Part shown: piece by piece, positions 7,675 to 18,362 of the stretch
Layout of the letters: each line of letters begins with the position of its first letter
Position numbering within the stretch: the stretch's first letter is position 1
Assembly: GCA_038380435.1 (NCBI GenBank)
Contig: JAWZYU010000034.1
Span: 19,323,404 to 19,387,403 of the forward strand
Origin: Ryuthela nishihirai
Lineage: Eukaryota; Arthropoda; Arachnida; Araneae; Heptathelidae
Reading direction: 5' to 3'
DNA: 64,000 nucleotides
The notes under the pieces: model-generated
The model's database searches: none
What the model saw: only the letters and a program-made list of their open reading frames with translations
What the model was told of the DNA's origin: nothing
Translations under genes and position numbers: made by a program

Positions 7675-10662
7675 TCCAACCAGACCGTGCAATTTAGTTC
7701 TCCAAGTAAGTCTATCCTGAGCTACATCTACTGCATCTGGCCACTGCACACCAATTCTAACAAGGTCCTGTTTGACATTGTCTGCCCACCGCATCCTAGG
7801 TCTCCCCTTCTTTCTGAGGCCTTTAGGCACACTGTTCATAACCCTATTCGCCAATCTATAATTATTCATACGGGCAACATGGCCAAACCAACGGAGTCTC
7901 TTTCTGCACAATATGCTGCTTAAAGGAGGTTGCAAACTCCTTTGCCTAACCTCATCATTAGTTACAAAGTTGAACCACCTAATGCCCAAGATACTGCGTA
8001 AGCATCTGGAATCAAAAGCATCTAGTTTCCTGTTATCTTGTTTGCAAAGCGTCCAAGTTTCACTACCATAACTAACCCTAGAAAGAACCAAACTATTATA
8101 CAGTCTAATTTTAGTCTTTAGGTGTATACGCCTATTTCTCCACACTTTCCATAGGTTCTTAAAAGTCCCAGCAGCAATCCCTATTCGTCTGTTAATCTCA
8201 TGCCGCACATCACCATTATCTGTTACATAGCTCCCAAGATAATTAAACTGTGACACCTGCTCAAGACTGCGACCATTCAGATTAACTGAATCACAGCCTG
8301 CCTGACCAATTTTCATCACTTTAGTTTTCTCTCTGTTTATAACCAAACCTACTCTACTACCAGTCTCATCAACAGCTCGAATGAAAGAGTTCATCTCATC
8401 AACATCATTTGCCAATAGGGCTAAATCATCAGAAATGTTCGTATCTCCAGCCCATTTAAGGCCAAAATCTTTCCCTTGAAGTGAATTTCGCATAACATAA
8501 TCAATAACCAAACTAAAGAGAAAAGGGGACAAAATGCATCCTTGTCGAACACCAGAAGTAATGCTAAACCAATTGCTACAAGACTTACCAACTCTCACAC
8601 ACGACTCAGTGTTATTATAGAGAGCTTTCATAATGTTAACTAACGTGTCTGGTATACCATATGATTTCACAATCAACCACAAATTTTGACGATCAACAGA
8701 GTCGAAAGCCTTTTTGAAATCAACAAAGTTAGCAACCAAAGGTTTCTGAAACTCTAAATATTTCTCAAGAATCTGCCTAAGTGAAAATATCTGATCCACA
8801 CATCCCCTACCACTTCTGAATCCACATTGCTCATCACGCAATTGACTGTCAACCAGATTCTTAATTCTATTAAGCACAATCATGGAAAGAACTTTACCTG
8901 GAACAGAGAGTAGGCTGATACCCCTATAGTTATCACAAGAACTGCGATCACCTTTTTTGAAAATAGGGATAACAATAGCTCTGGTAAAATCCTTAGGAAC
9001 CATGCCTTTATCATAAAAGATATTCAGAATTTCAGTCATCCAAGTGGTAACCGAAACATTCCCAGCTCTAAGCATTTCCGTAGTAATTTCATCTACCCCT
9101 GGGGATTTATGAAGTTTAAGTTTAGAAACAGCCAAAAGAACTTCAGATTGTGTTATAGGGCCAACATTAAAGCCACCAATGCATCTATCATCATTGCAAA
9201 CAATGGGAGTAGAACTAACTACAATGTTTAGAACATCACTGAAATGCTCAGCCCACCTAGCCATGACAGAATCCTCCCCTTCTATAACCTTACCTTGTTT
9301 ATCATTCAATCCTTGTATGCCTGTCTGTTTTCTACCACACAAAACATTAATTATCTGGTACAGCTCTCTGCTGTTGTGCTGTCTAACTGCTTCCTCGGCT
9401 TTGTCAGCCATACCATCAAGCCAAAGATTCTTATCAGCAGCTAACTGATCTTTTACACGTTTATTAAGTTCTCTGTAATGCTTTCTATTAGGACTAGTAG
9501 GGTATTGATTAAGGGCATTCCTGCAGTTCTTTCTTTCAGAAATAAGCTCAAGTGCCTTATCACTCAGATAATTTTGCCTCTTCTGCTCCTTTTTTCCTAA
9601 AAGAGTACTGTTAGTTTCCAAAAAAGCCTGTTTAAAATGATCCCATTCTTCCTCAACTTCAGTAGTAAGCAAACCATGACTGTCATAATGACTAAGTAAC
9701 CTATCATGGTAAGCTTTGGCTATAACTGGATCTTTCAGAGCTTCAGTATTAAAAGTAAATTTTTTAACCCTAGCACAACACTTTTTACGTTTAAGTTGCA
9801 ACACACTTTTAACAAGGTAATGGTCAGATCCAATTTCAGCTCCCCTATATGCCCTGGTATTCCTAACAGAACTAGCCCATTTGCTGTTAATTAATATGTA
9901 ATCAATCATATTCTTATGCAGCCCATCAGGTGAAACCCATGTGTACTTATGTATGTCGCGGTGTTTGTAATAAGTGTTAGTTATTCTGAATCCATTGAGT
10001 TTACTTACCTGTAGGAGACGTTGCCCATTGCCATTGCAGCTACCAATACCAAAAGGGCCTATTACCCCTCCCCAAAGGTCAGAGTCAGTACCAACTTTGG
10101 CATTGAAGTCACCAAGAACAAGGGTAATATCTCCTTTCTTGACAGAATTCAAAATATCCTGAAGTTGTTCATAAAACCTATCCTTCTCATCCTCATCGGC
10201 ATCCTCAGTGGGGGCATAACAGCAGATAACATTCAAGTCTTTAACGCTTGTCTGAAATTTTGCTGTAAGAAACCTTTCATTAATGCACTCATATCCTAGA
10301 AGAGCATCGCTAGCGTGTCTGCTGAGAAGCAGACCCACGTCTTGGTGATGCTTATTGTCGTCCCTCCCTGAAAAGAGAAATTTAAGATTATTTTTAAGAA
10401 TCTGACCTTTATCTGTCCATCTGGTCTCTTGCAAGCCGAGAATATCTAAATTATAACGGTGGAATTCTTGTGTGAGGACATCAAGAGAAAAAGCTCTGTG
10501 CAGAGTCCTCACATTCCAACTCCCTATGGAGAGAAAATGGTTAGTGGGATGTTTAAAGAAACTATGTTTATTGAGAGAGGGAATGCCGACAATATCAAAC
10601 AGCCCCCTAATCGCAGACATGGGGCAAAGACCCGTTCCCCCACTACTAAAGGCTGAAGCCAT
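7666..10662 (-). CDS. LINE endonuclease / reverse transcriptase ORF, 998 aa
   Basis: This protein would nick target DNA and reverse-transcribe the element RNA at the nick. Residues about 44-290 form an APE-like endonuclease with all expected catalytic motifs: N50 in SWNVR, E79 in LQETRW, Y149 in CCYAPTE, D185/N187 in GDFNAKVG, D254 in MIDYIL and SDH at 279-281. Residues about 555-815 are the reverse transcriptase: IPIFKKGDRSSCDNYRGISL, QCGFRSGRG, FVDFKKAFDSVD (D648), SGVRQGCILSPFLFSL, and a YADD-box that reads ISDD at 743-746. The C-terminal part holds RLRWFGHVARM and KKGRPRMRWADNVKQDL, as in many LINE proteins. There is no internal stop. The start chosen is the first ATG (10662); residues 1-43 are not conserved-looking, so a later start is possible. 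No ORF1-type protein is seen upstream. Confidence 0.9.
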   Translation of the reverse strand: MASAFSSGGTGLCPMSAIRGLFDIVGIPSLNKHSFFKHPTNHFLSIGSWNVRTLHRAFSLDVLTQEFHRYNLDILGLQETRWTDKGQILKNNLKFLFSGRDDNKHHQDVGLLLSRHASDALLGYECINERFLTAKFQTSVKDLNVICCYAPTEDADEDEKDRFYEQLQDILNSVKKGDITLVLGDFNAKVGTDSDLWGGVIGPFGIGSCNGNGQRLLQVSKLNGFRITNTYYKHRDIHKYTWVSPDGLHKNMIDYILINSKWASSVRNTRAYRGAEIGSDHYLVKSVLQLKRKKCCARVKKFTFNTEALKDPVIAKAYHDRLLSHYDSHGLLTTEVEEEWDHFKQAFLETNSTLLGKKEQKRQNYLSDKALELISERKNCRNALNQYPTSPNRKHYRELNKRVKDQLAADKNLWLDGMADKAEEAVRQHNSRELYQIINVLCGRKQTGIQGLNDKQGKVIEGEDSVMARWAEHFSDVLNIVVSSTPIVCNDDRCIGGFNVGPITQSEVLLAVSKLKLHKSPGVDEITTEMLRAGNVSVTTWMTEILNIFYDKGMVPKDFTRAIVIPIFKKGDRSSCDNYRGISLLSVPGKVLSMIVLNRIKNLVDSQLRDEQCGFRSGRGCVDQIFSLRQILEKYLEFQKPLVANFVDFKKAFDSVDRQNLWLIVKSYGIPDTLVNIMKALYNNTESCVRVGKSCSNWFSITSGVRQGCILSPFLFSLVIDYVMRNSLQGKDFGLKWAGDTNISDDLALLANDVDEMNSFIRAVDETGSRVGLVINREKTKVMKIGQAGCDSVNLNGRSLEQVSQFNYLGSYVTDNGDVRHEINRRIGIAAGTFKNLWKVWRNRRIHLKTKIRLYNSLVLSRVSYGSETWTLCKQDNRKLDAFDSRCLRSILGIRWFNFVTNDEVRQRSLQPPLSSILCRKRLRWFGHVARMNNYRLANRVMNSVPKGLRKKGRPRMRWADNVKQDLVRIGVQWPDAVDVAQDRLTWRTKLHGLVGPP

Positions 10663-11208
10663 CTACACTGGAAGACTTCCTCCAATGTAGAATTTGACGA
10701 TGCCAATAGAAGCAAAGAGTTCAGGTGCCTGCGATGACTTCTGCTCAGGATTATCCACCAGCTGATAAACATATCTTGTGAATCTATTCACTTGGGGCTG
10801 TCAACCCACAAAGAAACAGAAAACACAACGGAAGATTTTCCCTCCACAGAAGCCCACCAGTGCAGCAAAATCAGGATCCATAATCAAGCTCAGAGCCATA
10901 TATCTGTCCAGTCCAGTAGGTTTATATGGTCAGCACCAGGACCCTGTGTGGTTGACCACTCCTCAGCAGGGTAGAAAAAAAAAGAAAAGTAGCCATAGTT
11001 GTCCAGATCAGTAGGCCACACTAATCTGGCAGCCCTCCCCTTCCGTTCACTTCCACAAGAGAGTATCTCTTTTGAAAGGTACTAACGGTCCGCACCACGA
11101 GAAGGCGGGGTCGAACATTAGGTGCTAGGCCTGGCCGGTTCTATTCATCATCACAGGGGATTGGTGCATAGCTCTCCTTCCAGTGACTACCTAGCTACCA
11201 TTTACAGA
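10663..11208 (-). other. 5' leader of the LINE
   Basis: About 546 bp between the target duplication and the ORF start. There is no long minus-strand ORF in frame with the main one. Non-LTR elements usually carry an internal promoter here, but no specific element is recognised. Confidence 0.5.
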
Positions 11209-11219
11209 CCTGCAGACAT

Positions 11220-11604
11220 GGAGCTCATGAAATAGTAAGATGAAAGAATTGGTTTCGCCGTGAGTGGGATTCGAACCTACATCTCATATTTATAGGTCAC
11301 ACTAACTGAGGGAGAAAACGTTAGTAGTTGAAGGTGAAGGGGTTAATATATCTGGCATATCAATAGGAAACGTGGTTTCGATTCCCACTCAGGGTAAAAT
11401 TACTTTTGAACTTATTATTTCATGAAATAATTAATATTTTCTTATTTTCAAGTCAATATGAAAATTTAAAACGAAACATTAAATTTAGTTTATTAAAATT
11501 CGATGCTGAAACAATATCTTGATTAGAAAATTACGAAACTAAATCAGGACTTCGGCATACAAATCTCATTCTAAATGTACCAACCGTATTCTAGAGTGTA
11601 AAGT
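11220..11604. other. Intronic sequence with two tRNA-like B-box remnants
   Basis: gtgggattcgaacctac near 11261 (minus B box) and gtggtttcgattcccac near 11363 (plus) look like B boxes of degenerate tRNA-type SINE pieces in opposed orientation. No complete element is seen. Confidence 0.35.
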
Positions 11605-14600
11605 GTTTGTGATGAGAGCTCCTCTGACAAATCGTCGTAACTGGATTTATTCCTTAATTGTGTGATGAGTTCCCCTGACAGATCATCGTAATTGGTTTGA
11701 TACCTTAATTGTTTAATGAGCTCCTCTGACAGCTCATCGTAATTGGATTGATACCTTAATTGCGCAATGAGTTCCTCTGAGAGCTCATCGTAATTGGATT
11801 GATACTATAATTGTGTAATGAGCTCCTTTGACAGATCATCGTAATTCGATTAATACCATAATTGTGTAATGAGCTCCTTTGACAGATCATCGTAATTGGA
11901 TTGATACCATAATTGTGTAATGAGCTCCTTTAACAGATCATCGTAATTGGATTGATACCATAATTGTGTAATGAGCTCCTTTGACAGATCATCGTAATTG
12001 GATTGATACCATAATTGTGTAATGAGCTCCTTTAACAGATCATCGTAATTGGATTGATACCATAATTGTGTAATGAGCTCCTTTGACAGATCATCGTAAT
12101 TGGATTGATACTATAATTGTGTAATGAGCTCCTTTGACAGATCATCGTAATTCGATTAATACCATAATTGTGTAATGAGCTCCTTTGACAGATCATCGTA
12201 ATTGGATTGATACCATAATTGTGTAATGAGCACCTTTGACAGATCATCGTAATTGGATTGATACTATAATTGTGTAATGAGCTCCTTTGACAGATCATCG
12301 TAATTCGATTAATACCATAATTGTGTAATGAGCTCCTTTGACAGATAATCGTAATTCGATTAATACCATAATTGTGTAATGAGCTCCTTTAACAGATCAT
12401 CGTAATTGGATTGATACCATAATTGTGTAATGAGCTCCTTTAACAGATCATCGTAATTGGATTGATACCATAATTGTGTAATGAGCTCCTTTGACAGATC
12501 ATCGTAATTGGATTGATACCATAATTGTGTAATGAGCTCCTCTGACAGATTATCTAACTGGATTGATACCATAAATGTGTAATGAGCTCCTCTGACAGAT
12601 CATCGTAATTGGATTGATACCATAATTGAATAATGAACTCCTCTGACAGATCATCGTAATTGGATTGATACCATAATTGTGTAATGAGCTCCTTTGACAG
12701 ATCATCGTAATTGGATTGATACCATAATTGTGTAATGAGCTAATCCGACAAATCATCGTAATTGGATTGATCACTTAATTGTGTAATGAGCTCCTCTGAC
12801 AGATCATCGTAACTGGATTGATACCTTAATTGTGTAATGAAATCCTCTGACAGATCATCGTAATTGGATTGATACCTTAATTTAGTAATGAGATCCTCTG
12901 ACAGATAATCGTAATTGGATTGATACCTTAATTGTCTAATGAGCTCCTCTGACAGATCATCGTTACTGGATTGATACCATAATTGTGTAATGAGCTCCTC
13001 TGACAGATCATCGTAATTGGATTGATACCATAATTGAATAATGAACTCCTCTGACAGATCATCGTAATTGGATTGATACCATAATTGTGTATTGAGCTCT
13101 TCTGACAGATCATCGTAATTGAATTGATAACTTAATTGTCTAATGAGCTCCTCTGACAGATAATCGCAATTGGATTGATACCTTAATTGTGTAATGAGCT
13201 CCTCTTAGAGATCATCGTAATAGGATTGATACCTTAATTGTGTAATGAGCTCCTCTGACAGATCATCGTAACTGGATTGATTCCTTAATTGTGTAATGAA
13301 ATCCTCTGACAGATCATCGTAATTGGATTGATACCTTAATTGGGTAATGAGATCCTCTGACAGATCATCGTAGTTGGATTGATACCTTGATTGTTTAATG
13401 AGTTCCTCTGACAGATCATCGTAACTGAATTGATACCTTAATTGCGCAATGAGTTCCTCTGAGAGCTCATCGTAATTGGATTGATACTATAATTGTGTAA
13501 TGAGCTCCTTTGACAGATCATCGTAATTCGATTGATACCATAATTGAATAATGAACTCCTCTGACAGATCATCGTAATTGGATTGATACTTAATTGGGTA
13601 ATGAGTTCCTCTGACAGATCATCGTAATTGGATTGATACCATAATTGTGTAATGAGCTCCTCTGACAGATCATCGTAATTGGATTGATACCATAATTGAA
13701 TAATGAACTCCTCTGACAGATCATCGTAATTGAATTGATATCTTAATTGTGTAATGAGCTCCTCTGACAGATTATCGTAATTGGATTGGTACCTTAATTG
13801 TGTATTGAGCTCCTCTGACAGATCATCGTAATTGAATTGATATCTTAATTGTGTAATGAGCTCCTCTGACAGATCATCGTAATTGAATTGATATCTTAAT
13901 TGTGCAATGAGCTCCTCTGACAGATCATCGCAATTGGATTGATACCATAATTGAATAATGAACTCCTCTGACAGATCATCGTAATTGGATTGATACCATA
14001 ATTGTGTAATGAGCTCCTCTGACAGATCATTATAATTGGATTGATACCATAATTGAATAATGAACTCCTCTGACAGATCATCGTAATTGAATTGATATCT
14101 TAATTGTGTAATGAGCTCCTCTGACAGATTATCGTAATTGGATTGGTACCTTAATTGTCTAATGAGCTCCTCTGACAGATCATCGCAATTGGATTGATAC
14201 CATAATTGAATAATGAACTCCTCTGACAGATCATCGTAATTGAATTGATATCTTAATTGTGTAATGAGCTCCTCTGACAGATTATCGTAATTGGATTGGT
14301 ACCTTAATTGTGTATTGAGCTCCTCTGACAGATCATCGTAATTGAATTGATATCTTAATTGTGTAATGAGCTCCTCTGACAGATCATCGTAATTGAATTG
14401 ATATCTTAATTGTGCAATGAGCTCCTCTGACAGATCATCGTAATTGGATTGATACCATAATTGAATAATGAACTCCTCTGACAGATCATCGTAATTGGAT
14501 TGATACCATAATTGTGTAATGAGCTCCTCTGACAGATCATCGTAATTGGATTGATACCATAATTGAATAATGAACTCCTCTGACAGATCATCGCAATTGG

Positions 14601-14933
14601 ATTGATACCATAATTGAATAATGAACTCCTCTGACAGATCATCGTAATTGGATTGATACCATAATTGTGTAATGAGCTCCTCTGACAGATCATTATAATT
14701 GGATTGATACCATAATTGAATAATGAACTCCTCTGACAGATCATCGTAATTGAATTGATATCTTAATTGTGTAATGAGCTCCTCTGACAGATTATCGTAA
14801 TTGGATTGGTACCTTAATTGTGTATTGAGCTCCTCTGACAGATCATCGTAATTGAATTGATATCTTAATTGTGTAATGAGCTCCTCTGACAGATCATCGT
14901 AATTCGATTGATACCTTAATTGGGTAATGTGAG
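11605..14933. repeat. 51-bp tandem satellite, about 65 units
   Basis: The unit reads, in two parts, taattgtgtaatgagctcct and ctgacagatcatcgtaattg, followed by gattgatacca; length 51. As 51 is a multiple of three and the unit lacks stops in two minus frames, long frames appear (17-residue repeats such as MICQRSSLHNYGINPIT). I read them as by-products. Units fall into variants (gtgtaatgagc, gaataatgaac, gaattgatatc). Confidence 0.93.
13600..14933. repeat. 510-bp higher-order repeat within the 51-bp satellite
   Basis: The rare variant tgtattgagc occurs at 13801, 14311 and 14821, spaced exactly 510 bp (ten units). Neighbouring variants (attggattggtacc before it, ttgaattgatatc after it) recur in the same order. 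Confidence 0.85.
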
Positions 14934-14998
14934 CAAACATATAACGATCCTCAAATGATTTTCTCCTCTCATAAATTAAGCAGATTATACGTATTAAG

Positions 14999-15387
14999 TA
15001 GGGGCGGGGGTGGCTCAGTCGGTAGCGCTCCAGGCTCGTAATCTGTAGTTCCCAGGTTCGAGTCCCAGCTGGGTCAGCTTTGAGATTTATATCCGCAAAA
15101 TTCCCCGCCCTGCCCACGGTCAGTAGGGGACACCGATGGGCTTGGAATAGGCCACCGTCCGTCGGGTGGGACGTTAAGCCGTGGTTCCGTGTGCGGGAGA
15201 GCCATACCCTGTGCACGTTAAAGAACACGCTGAATGGCCTTGACGGGGGGCTACCATCTGTCTCCCAACAGCTGTTCCAGTGGGTCCCCTCCCCCAACCT
15301 TCTCTGAGCCTTCGGGGTCCATGTGACCTGGCCATTTAGCCCATGGTGTGCAAAAAAGTGCCGCTCAGAGGTAAAACAATGCAAAGA
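14999..15387 (+). mobile_element. SINE copy E, single module, 12-bp target duplication
   Basis: Flanked by ATACGTATTAAG at 14987-14998 and 15388-15399. It is a complete element: head 15001-15075, core, one 3' module ending gaggtaaaacaa. This is the best reference for the one-module form. It lies antisense to Nmdar2, directly inside the 5' splice site of the exon at 15413. Confidence 0.94.
15011..15065 (+). promoter_or_regulatory. Pol III internal promoter (A and B boxes) in the SINE E head
   Basis: A box tggctcagtcgg at 15011-15022 and B box ggttcgagtcc at 15055-15065, with normal tRNA spacing. The anticodon-loop position reads ctCGTaa, so a tRNA-Thr-like origin is possible. Confidence 0.75.
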
Positions 15388-15412
15388 ATACGTATTAAGA
15401 ACTCTTACTTAC

Positions 15413-15633
15413 CCAATGAGATCGGACTCTGTGGCCACACGGCACCTGACAGCCCTGTTGGATTTACATTCTCCTGTCTCATTGTCAGGGGGAACCAAAT
15501 TCACATAGGGGGGTTCTTCCATGAATGTGATTTTCATGTTGAATTTCTCCGGCACTCCAGCGGGTGGGACGCGGGAGTCTCCTGGCCACACAATGTCTTT
15601 CATTTCCAGTCCGTCTTCCGTCCACATTCCAAT
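15413..15633 (-). CDS. Nmdar2: Nmdar2 exon, start of glutamate-binding lobe S1
   Basis: Seen: 221 bp open on the minus strand with an acceptor (aaaaccag before 15633) and a strong donor (GG|gtaagt at 15413/15412). It encodes IGMWTEDGLEMKDIVWPG, then a short proline-rich bridge, then FNMKITFMEEPPYVNL, and a Cys pair in ECKSNRAVRC. Known: this is the signature start of the S1 half of the ligand-binding domain in GluN2 subunits, with W-x-(D/N)-G, VWPG, the EExPYV strand and the conserved Cys pair. It ends with two bases (GG) of a Gly codon completed by the exon at 3141. The intron that follows is about 12.3 kb. A SINE target duplication lies from 12 to 23 bases after the donor GT, and a 322-bp foldback element ends 52 bp upstream of the acceptor. 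Confidence 0.92.
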
Positions 15634-15685
15634 CTGGTTTTAAAAATCAGAAGTCAGATATTTTAGGACACTATATATACTGTAT

Positions 15686-16007
15686 ACAGGGTGAATCTGA
15701 AAAAGTGGGCAAAACTGTACGGGGTGGTAGAACGCAGCTATACGAGCAATATTCGTCATAGAAAGTATGGGCGGAACGCAAACGGCGAGCCGCTAGGTGG
15801 CGTTGGAAATGGTATAAAAGAGTCGGTCCTCGCACCCAACGGCATTTCTACCGTAGAGTGCGAGGACCGACTCTTTTATACCATTTCCAACGCCACCTAG
15901 CGGCTCGCCGTTTGCGTTCCGCCCATATTTTCTATGACGAATATTGCTCGTATAGCTGCGTTCTACCACCCCGTAAAGTTTTGCCCACTTTTTCAGATTC
16001 ACCCTGT
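15686..16007. mobile_element. 322-bp foldback (palindromic) DNA element
   Basis: Two 150-bp arms (15686-15835 and 15858-16007) are near-perfect inverted repeats around a 22-bp loop. The ends are ACAGGGTGAATCTGAAAAAG and its mirror. Flanks GTAT on both sides (15682-15685, 16008-16011) may be a target duplication; a TA target with slightly different ends is also possible. There is no coding capacity. The 65-70-codon frames on both strands are the same palindrome read twice. Confidence 0.88.
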
Positions 16008-16193
16008 GTATGAGGTGACATGCACTTAAAACTCATTTTTCGATTTAAATAGTTTCAGAGTCAAAAAACTTGTAAACAGATTTTACAAGGTCAAAAAAAT
16101 GTAACTAGTTTAGTGTCACATGCTTTTTAAGATCAAGTTTACGTGGTATGGATTTAATTTTGTTATGCATGTAGATATACACTGAAAGGTTGG

Positions 16194-16949
16194 ATTGGGT
16201 TGTTTATCTCTGATCGGCACTTTTCTGCACACCATGGGCTAAATGGCCAGGTCATAAGGACCCCTAAGGTTCAGAGAACGTTGGGGGGAGGAGACTCAGT
16301 GGAAGAACAGTTGGGAGACAGATGGTAGCCTCCCGTCAAGGCTATCCAGCGTGTTCTTTAACGTTGGGTTGTTTTACCTCTGAGCGGCACTTTTTTGCAT
16401 ACCATGGGCTAAATGGTCAGGTCACATGGACCCCGAAGACTCAGAGAAGATTGAGGGAGGGGACCCACTGGAACAGCTGTTGCGAGACAGATGGTAGCCT
16501 CCCGTCAAGGCCATCCAGCGTGTTCTTTAACGTTGGATTGTTTTACCTCTGAGCGGCACTATTTTGCACACCATTGGCTAAATGGCCAGGTCACAAAGAC
16601 CCTTAAGGGGCAGAGAAGGTTGGGGGAGGGACCCACTGGAACAGCTGTTGGGAGACATATGGTAGCCTCCCGTCAAGACCATCCAGCGTGTTCTTTAACG
16701 TTGGGTTGTTTTACCTCTGAGCGGCACTTTTTTGCACTACATGGGCTAAATGGCCAGGTCACATGAATCCCGAAGGCTCAGAGAAGGTTGGGGGAGGGGA
16801 CCCACTGGAACAGCTGTTGGGAGACAGATGGTAGCCTCCCGTCAAGGCCATTAAGCATGTTCTTTAACGTGCACAGGGTATGGTTCTTCCGCACACGGGG
16901 CTAAAGCTTAACGTCCCATCCGATGGACGGCGGCCTTTCCAATCCCATA
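16194..16949 (-). mobile_element. SINE copy F1, four modules, head missing
   Basis: Modules start near 16194, 16362, 16531 and 16700. The core stops at ggcctttccaatcccat (16949), where a second copy begins. Confidence 0.85.
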
Positions 16950-17279
16950 CACACAATGGGCTAAATGGCGAGGTCATAAGAACCCCGAAGGCTCAGAGAA
17001 GGTTGGGGGAGGTGACCCATTGGAACAGCTGTTGGGAAACAGTTGGTAGCCTTCCGTCAAGGCCATCCAGCGTGTTCTTTAACATGCACACGGCGCCACG
17101 GCATAATGTCCCATCCGACGGACGGCGGCCTTTCCAAGCCATATGGTGTCCCCTTATGACCGTGGGCAGGGCGGGGAGTTTTGCAGAGATAAATCTCAAC
17201 GGTAACCCTGCTGGGACTCGAACCTGGGAACTGCAGATTACGAGCCTGGAGCGCTACCAACTGAGTCACCTACGCCCCC
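16950..17279 (-). mobile_element. SINE copy F2, one module, internal core deletion
   Basis: Begins at acaatgggctaaatggcgag and runs through one module, a shortened core and a full head to 17279. It abuts F1 in the same orientation. F1 lacks a head and F2 lacks a 3' terminus, so the pair may be one recombined element. Confidence 0.8.
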
Positions 17280-17295
17280 AGGAGGTTTCGGAAAG

Positions 17296-17348
17296 TGCAA
17301 ATCCAGATTATGAGCCTGGCCCCTTCCGACTGATCCACCGCGCCCCCT
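17296..17348 (-). mobile_element. Isolated SINE head fragment
   Basis: agattatgagcctggc and ccgactgatccaccgc match the tRNA-like head only. No B box or core follows. Confidence 0.5.
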
Positions 17349-17519
17349 GGATCCAGGTACAATGGCTGTCATGCTCTTTAAATATGATCATACATTTGAC
17401 CTTCACTGCGATTTGCGGCATCACTTGATACGAAGGAAACCAGGGACATGCTATCATGACACAAATAACCGTGAATTTAACAATATGCAATATGCTTCAA
17501 ATGCTTCTTCTTCGTTGTG

Positions 17520-18362
17520 GGGACGGGGGTGGCTCAGTCGGTAGCGCGCCAGGCTCGTAATCTGTAGTTCCCAGGTTCGAGTCCAAGCTGGGCCAGCGTT
17601 GAGATTTATCTCCGCAAAATTCCCCGCCCTGCCCACGGTCAGTAGGGGACACCGATGGGCTTGGAAAGGCCGCCGTCCGTTGGATGGGACGTTAAGCCGT
17701 GGTCCTGTGTGCGGGAGAGCCATACCCTGTGCACGTTAAAGAACACGCTGGATGGCCTTGACGGGAGGCTACTATCTGTCTCCCAACAGCTGTTCCAGTG
17801 GGTCCCCTCCCCCAACCTTCTATGAGACTTCGGGGTCCTTGTGACCTGGCCATTTAGCCCATGGTGTGCAAAAAAGTGCCGCTCAGAGGTAAAACAACCC
17901 AACGTTAAAGAACACGCTGGATGGCCTTGACGGGAGGCTACCATCTGTCTACTAACAGCTGTTCCAGTGGATCCCCTCCCCCAACCTTCTCTGAGCCTTC
18001 GGGTTCCATGTGACCTGGCCATTTAGCCCATGGTGTGCAAAAAAGTGCCGCTCAGAGGTAAAACAACCCAACCCAAATCCAGTGGGTCCCCTCCCCCAAC
18101 CTTCTCTGAGACTTCGGGGTCCTTGTGACCTGGCCATTTAGCCCATGGTGTGCAAAAAAGTGCCGCTCAGAGGTAAAACAACCCATCGTTAAAGAACACG
18201 CTGGATGGCCTTGACGGGAGGCTACCATCTGTCACCCAACATCTGTTCCAGTGGGTCCCCTCCCCCAACCTTCTCTGAGCCTTCGGGGTCCATGTGACCT
18301 GGCCATTTAGCCCATGGTGTGCAAAAAAGTACCGCTTAGAGGTAAAACAACCCAACCCAAGT
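17520..18362 (+). mobile_element. SINE copy G, four modules (one truncated), 41-bp target duplication
   Basis: Flanked by a 41-bp direct repeat (17479-17519 and 18363-18403, one mismatch) beginning aacaatatgcaatatgcttc and ending ttcgttgtg. Structure: head, core, two full modules, a third module lacking its first part (18074-18186), and a fourth. Confidence 0.92.

Larger units (their letters stand above)
7510..11208 (-). mobile_element. Full-length RTE-like non-LTR retrotransposon (LINE)
   Basis: Seen: a 3.7-kb element bounded by the 11-bp direct repeat CCTGCAGACAT at 7499-7509 and 11209-11219, which I read as its target-site duplication. It has one long minus-strand ORF (7666-10662), a 5' leader of about 550 bp, and a short 3' UTR ending in GAT/ATG-type short repeats rather than poly(A). 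Known: a single ORF of about 1000 aa with an APE-type endonuclease plus reverse transcriptase and a microsatellite-like 3' end is typical of RTE-type LINEs. Clade assignment is from memory of the family and was not computed. It lies in the sense orientation within an Nmdar2 intron. Confidence 0.85.
3142..15412 (-). other. Nmdar2 intron (12.3 kb) carrying a LINE and a 51-bp satellite
   Basis: This is the interval between two phase-compatible exons. It holds two multi-module SINEs, a second SINE family, short DNA elements, the full-length LINE in the same orientation as the gene, the 51-bp satellite and a single-module SINE beside the 5' splice site. No other exon is needed to join the two flanking exons in frame. 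Confidence 0.8.

Noticed and set aside
10524..10772. Small upstream ORF1 of the LINE
   Set aside because: It overlaps the main ORF in another frame, lacks zinc-finger or coiled-coil features, and is a shadow frame.
15001..15075. Functional tRNA gene
   Set aside because: A and B boxes are present, but the sequence continues into the SINE core, the acceptor stem does not close, and the same head recurs at all SINE copies.
13438..15384. 648-codon open frame on the minus strand
   Set aside because: It starts in SINE E and runs through the 51-bp satellite. It is open only because the unit length is a multiple of three, and a second frame is partly open too.
15691..16002. Two small proteins on opposite strands with the same N-terminus
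   Set aside because: They are the two arms of the foldback element, so the same sequence is read on both strands.
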